Position numbers and translations under genes: made by a program. The notes below the pieces were generated by a model, which saw only the letters and a program-made list of their open reading frames with translations, did no database searches and was not told the DNA's origin. A stretch of DNA of 64,000 nt from CAVVSD01 sp963837655 (GTDB taxonomy: Bacteria; Actinomycetota; Thermoleophilia; Solirubrobacterales; Solirubrobacteraceae): the NCBI GenBank assembly GCA_963837655.1, contig CAWIOK010000023.1:248001-312000 (forward strand), in the 5' to 3' direction. Position 1 is the stretch's first letter, and every line of letters begins with the position of its first letter. This document shows, in pieces, positions 62,610 through 64,000 of the stretch.

Positions 62610-63703
62610 GCCGCCTCTCCCACCCGCACGGGGCGCACCCCGGTGAGCAGCGCCGCGATGCCCACCGCGAGGACCGCGATGACGACGCCGGCGACGTCGT
62701 CGAGGATGTAGTGCCAGCCGAAGTACACGGTCGCCACGACGGTCAGGATCGCAAGCGCCCAGATGATCGCCCGCACGGCCCGCGGGGCACCGAGCACGTG
62801 GGCGGCCAGGACGATCGTCCCCCAGATGGCGGTGTGCAGGGACGCGAATGCCCCGATGCTCTGCGCGGCGCCGGGCGCCGACGGGTCCGCCAGGAACAGC
62901 GCGCGCTTCTGCATCAGAGAGATCTGCAGGTCCGTGACCGGCGTGTGGGGCAGGTTCACGAAGGCCGCCGCGTCGAGGTGGAACGGCCCGATCGACGGCA
63001 GGATCAGGTAGCTGCCGGCGCCCAGCAGCCAGGTGAGCGACAGCGCGGTCGCGACGAACAGGCCCGTCCGGAGATCGGGGAGGAACACGAGGCCGGCCGC
63101 GAGCGCCAGCGGGATGACGGCGAAGAAGACCATGTAGACCGACGACAGCGCGTGCGCCGCGAACCCCACGCCGAGCAGCTCGTGCAGGGCGACGTACGGA
63201 TCCCTGCCGCCGAGCAGCCAGCGGTCCACGTCGAGGAGCTGGGTGTCGAACACGTCGCCGGGCCGCAGCAGCGGCGCGACGCTCTTGATGTTGCGGTACG
63301 CCAGGTAGGTCACGTGGAAGGCCGCGATCGCCACCGCCACGGCGGTGAGCCGCGCCGGCGTCCACCGTGTGCGGCGGACGTCCGCCAGCGCGCGCAGGGA
63401 CGGCATGCGGGTGGGGCCGTCGCGCATGGCCGCGCGGACGGCGATGTCCAGCAGGAGGAAGCCGACGGTCATGGCGACCGCGGTGATCAGGCGCCGCACG
63501 GTCACCGCGCCGGGGTCGCGCAGGGGCACCCCCGCGATGCCGGTCGCCACCCCCGCGGCGACGAGCGCGGTCGCCGCGACGATCGGCCCGGCGAGCACGG
63601 CACGGCCCGCCGAAAGCGCGGCGGCAGCCTGCTGCTCGCGCAGGGGCTCGGCCGCCGCGGGCAGGGATTTCTGGAGCTGTCCTCCGAGATCGGACATCGG
63701 CAC
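62606..63703 (-). CDS. PAP2-superfamily/inositol-phosphotransferase-like membrane protein (copy 1)
   Basis: This 365-aa paralogue of the next gene is nearly the same length. FHVTYLAYRNIKSVAPLLRPG, AHALSSVYMVFFAVIPLAL, GAFASLHTAIWGTIVLA and GWHYILDDVAGVVIAVLAV mirror its motifs, including the His and Asp catalytic residues. The duplication may reflect different lipid substrates. GTG 63703, 9 nt after TACGGT, is chosen; ATG 63697 is the alternative. It is divergent from the FAD oxidoreductase. Confidence 0.84.
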   Translation of the reverse strand: MPMSDLGGQLQKSLPAAAEPLREQQAAAALSAGRAVLAGPIVAATALVAAGVATGIAGVPLRDPGAVTVRRLITAVAMTVGFLLLDIAVRAAMRDGPTRMPSLRALADVRRTRWTPARLTAVAVAIAAFHVTYLAYRNIKSVAPLLRPGDVFDTQLLDVDRWLLGGRDPYVALHELLGVGFAAHALSSVYMVFFAVIPLALAAGLVFLPDLRTGLFVATALSLTWLLGAGSYLILPSIGPFHLDAAAFVNLPHTPVTDLQISLMQKRALFLADPSAPGAAQSIGAFASLHTAIWGTIVLAAHVLGAPRAVRAIIWALAILTVVATVYFGWHYILDDVAGVVIAVLAVGIAALLTGVRPVRVGEAA

Positions 63704-63712
63704 GACCGACTG

Positions 63713-63718
63713 ACCGTA
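63713..63718 (-). promoter_or_regulatory. -10 hexamer TACGGT of the PAP2 pair
   Basis: TACGGT on the minus strand lies 9 nt before GTG 63703 and is identical to the hexamers before xseA and the cupin gene at 2386. Confidence 0.45.
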
Positions 63719-63778
63719 CGCGGTCGGCGCGTCGGCGCGTCGTCCGCCTGCCGTGAACCTGACAACCTGCAGGGCGTG

Positions 63779-64000
63779 ATGGAAGGACATGGAGCACAGC
63801 GCGATCCCGACGCCGAGAGCTACTTCACCGGCCGGGACGCATGGTTCACCGCCGGTGGAGACGCGGACGCACCCACCTCCCCGCCCCCGGCCTCTGCCTC
63901 GGTCGGGTCGGTCAGCGAGCCCGCGCGCGAGACGCCCGTCCACGAGGAGACCGACGTGCTCGTCGTCGGCGGCGGCCCAGCGGGCACCGCAGCTGCCCTC
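63779..64000 (+). CDS. FAD-dependent oxidoreductase, N-terminal fragment
   Basis: The frame starts at ATG 63779 (or GTG 63776) and runs off the window end. A Pro/Ala/Ser-rich N-terminal section of about 55 residues precedes the Rossmann FAD-binding motif DVLVVGGGPAGTAAAL at the very edge. This is the dinucleotide-binding start of flavoprotein reductases such as geranylgeranyl reductases or monooxygenases; which one cannot be told. The extra N-terminal section is unusual, as most begin directly at the motif. Divergent from the PAP2 pair, 75 bp away. Confidence 0.8.
   Translation, partial: MEGHGAQRDPDAESYFTGRDAWFTAGGDADAPTSPPPASASVGSVSEPARETPVHEETDVLVVGGGPAGTAAAL

Overview
This is a 64 kb window of very GC-rich DNA, densely packed on both strands, from an actinobacterium. 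The likely group is the Thermoleophilia/Solirubrobacterales (Conexibacter, Solirubrobacter or Patulibacter type). This is inferred from the actinobacterial PspAA/PspAB/PspA set, a Ddn-like F420 protein, a full GlgE plus TreXYZ alpha-glucan gene set, many GTG starts, and leaderless genes with a TANNNT -10 hexamer 6-9 nt before the start codon. No rRNA, tRNA, CRISPR array, insertion sequence or prophage was seen. No gene-free stretch exceeds 300 bases.

Layout. 1-4.4 kb: envelope-stress genes (htpX end, pspAB, pspAA, pspA), interrupted by cupin, AraC and cupin genes, then a thioesterase. 4.4-8.3 kb: a secreted NlpC/P60-type protein under a cyclic di-AMP (ydaO) riboswitch, a cell-wall-binding-repeat lipoprotein, and xseA-xseB. 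8.3-15.7 kb: an enolase-superfamily protein, a GGDEF-EAL protein, a wax ester synthase-like acyltransferase, an FHA/HTH regulator, LarA and a LuxR regulator. 15.7-19.8 kb: treY and a frameshifted glgX. 19.9-28.8 kb: a large hybrid histidine kinase, a secreted alpha-toroid protein, and an operon of REC-PIG-L fusion, ATP-grasp, PHP hydrolase, processive GT2 synthase and a micro membrane protein. 28.9-42.2 kb: treZ, a CHASE-PAS-GGDEF protein, an SDR, a Ddn-like protein, the operon glgE-treS-pep2-glgB, and divergent malQ. 42.1-45.2 kb: a coupled histidine kinase, ABC ATPase, ABC permease and response regulator operon. 45.3-52.6 kb: a methyltransferase, an SGNH hydrolase, a GAF-PAS-GGDEF-EAL protein with a degenerate GGDEF, an LLM flavin protein, a hexapeptide acyltransferase and a thiolase. 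52.9-57.8 kb: an amidase, a pterin dehydratase, a cytosolic cobalamin-binding-like protein, a HAD hydrolase, a frameshifted small gene and a rhomboid protease. 57.8-60.8 kb: two ECF sigma factors, an RskA anti-sigma factor and PlsC. 60.8-64 kb: a membrane protein, two tandem PAP2/inositol-phosphotransferase-like proteins, and the start of a FAD oxidoreductase.

How the genes work together. Trehalose made from glucan (GlgX, TreY, TreZ) can be turned to maltose (TreS), phosphorylated (Pep2), polymerised (GlgE), branched (GlgB) and rearranged (MalQ), so nearly the whole trehalose/alpha-glucan cycle lies in 26 kb. Three c-di-GMP proteins, a c-di-AMP riboswitch, two two-component sets and two ECF sigma factors make the window rich in signalling. 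The best candidate for an undescribed system is the two-component-linked glycan cluster at 19.9-28.8 kb. Single-base frameshifts in glgX and in the gene at 56313 could be real decay or sequencing error.
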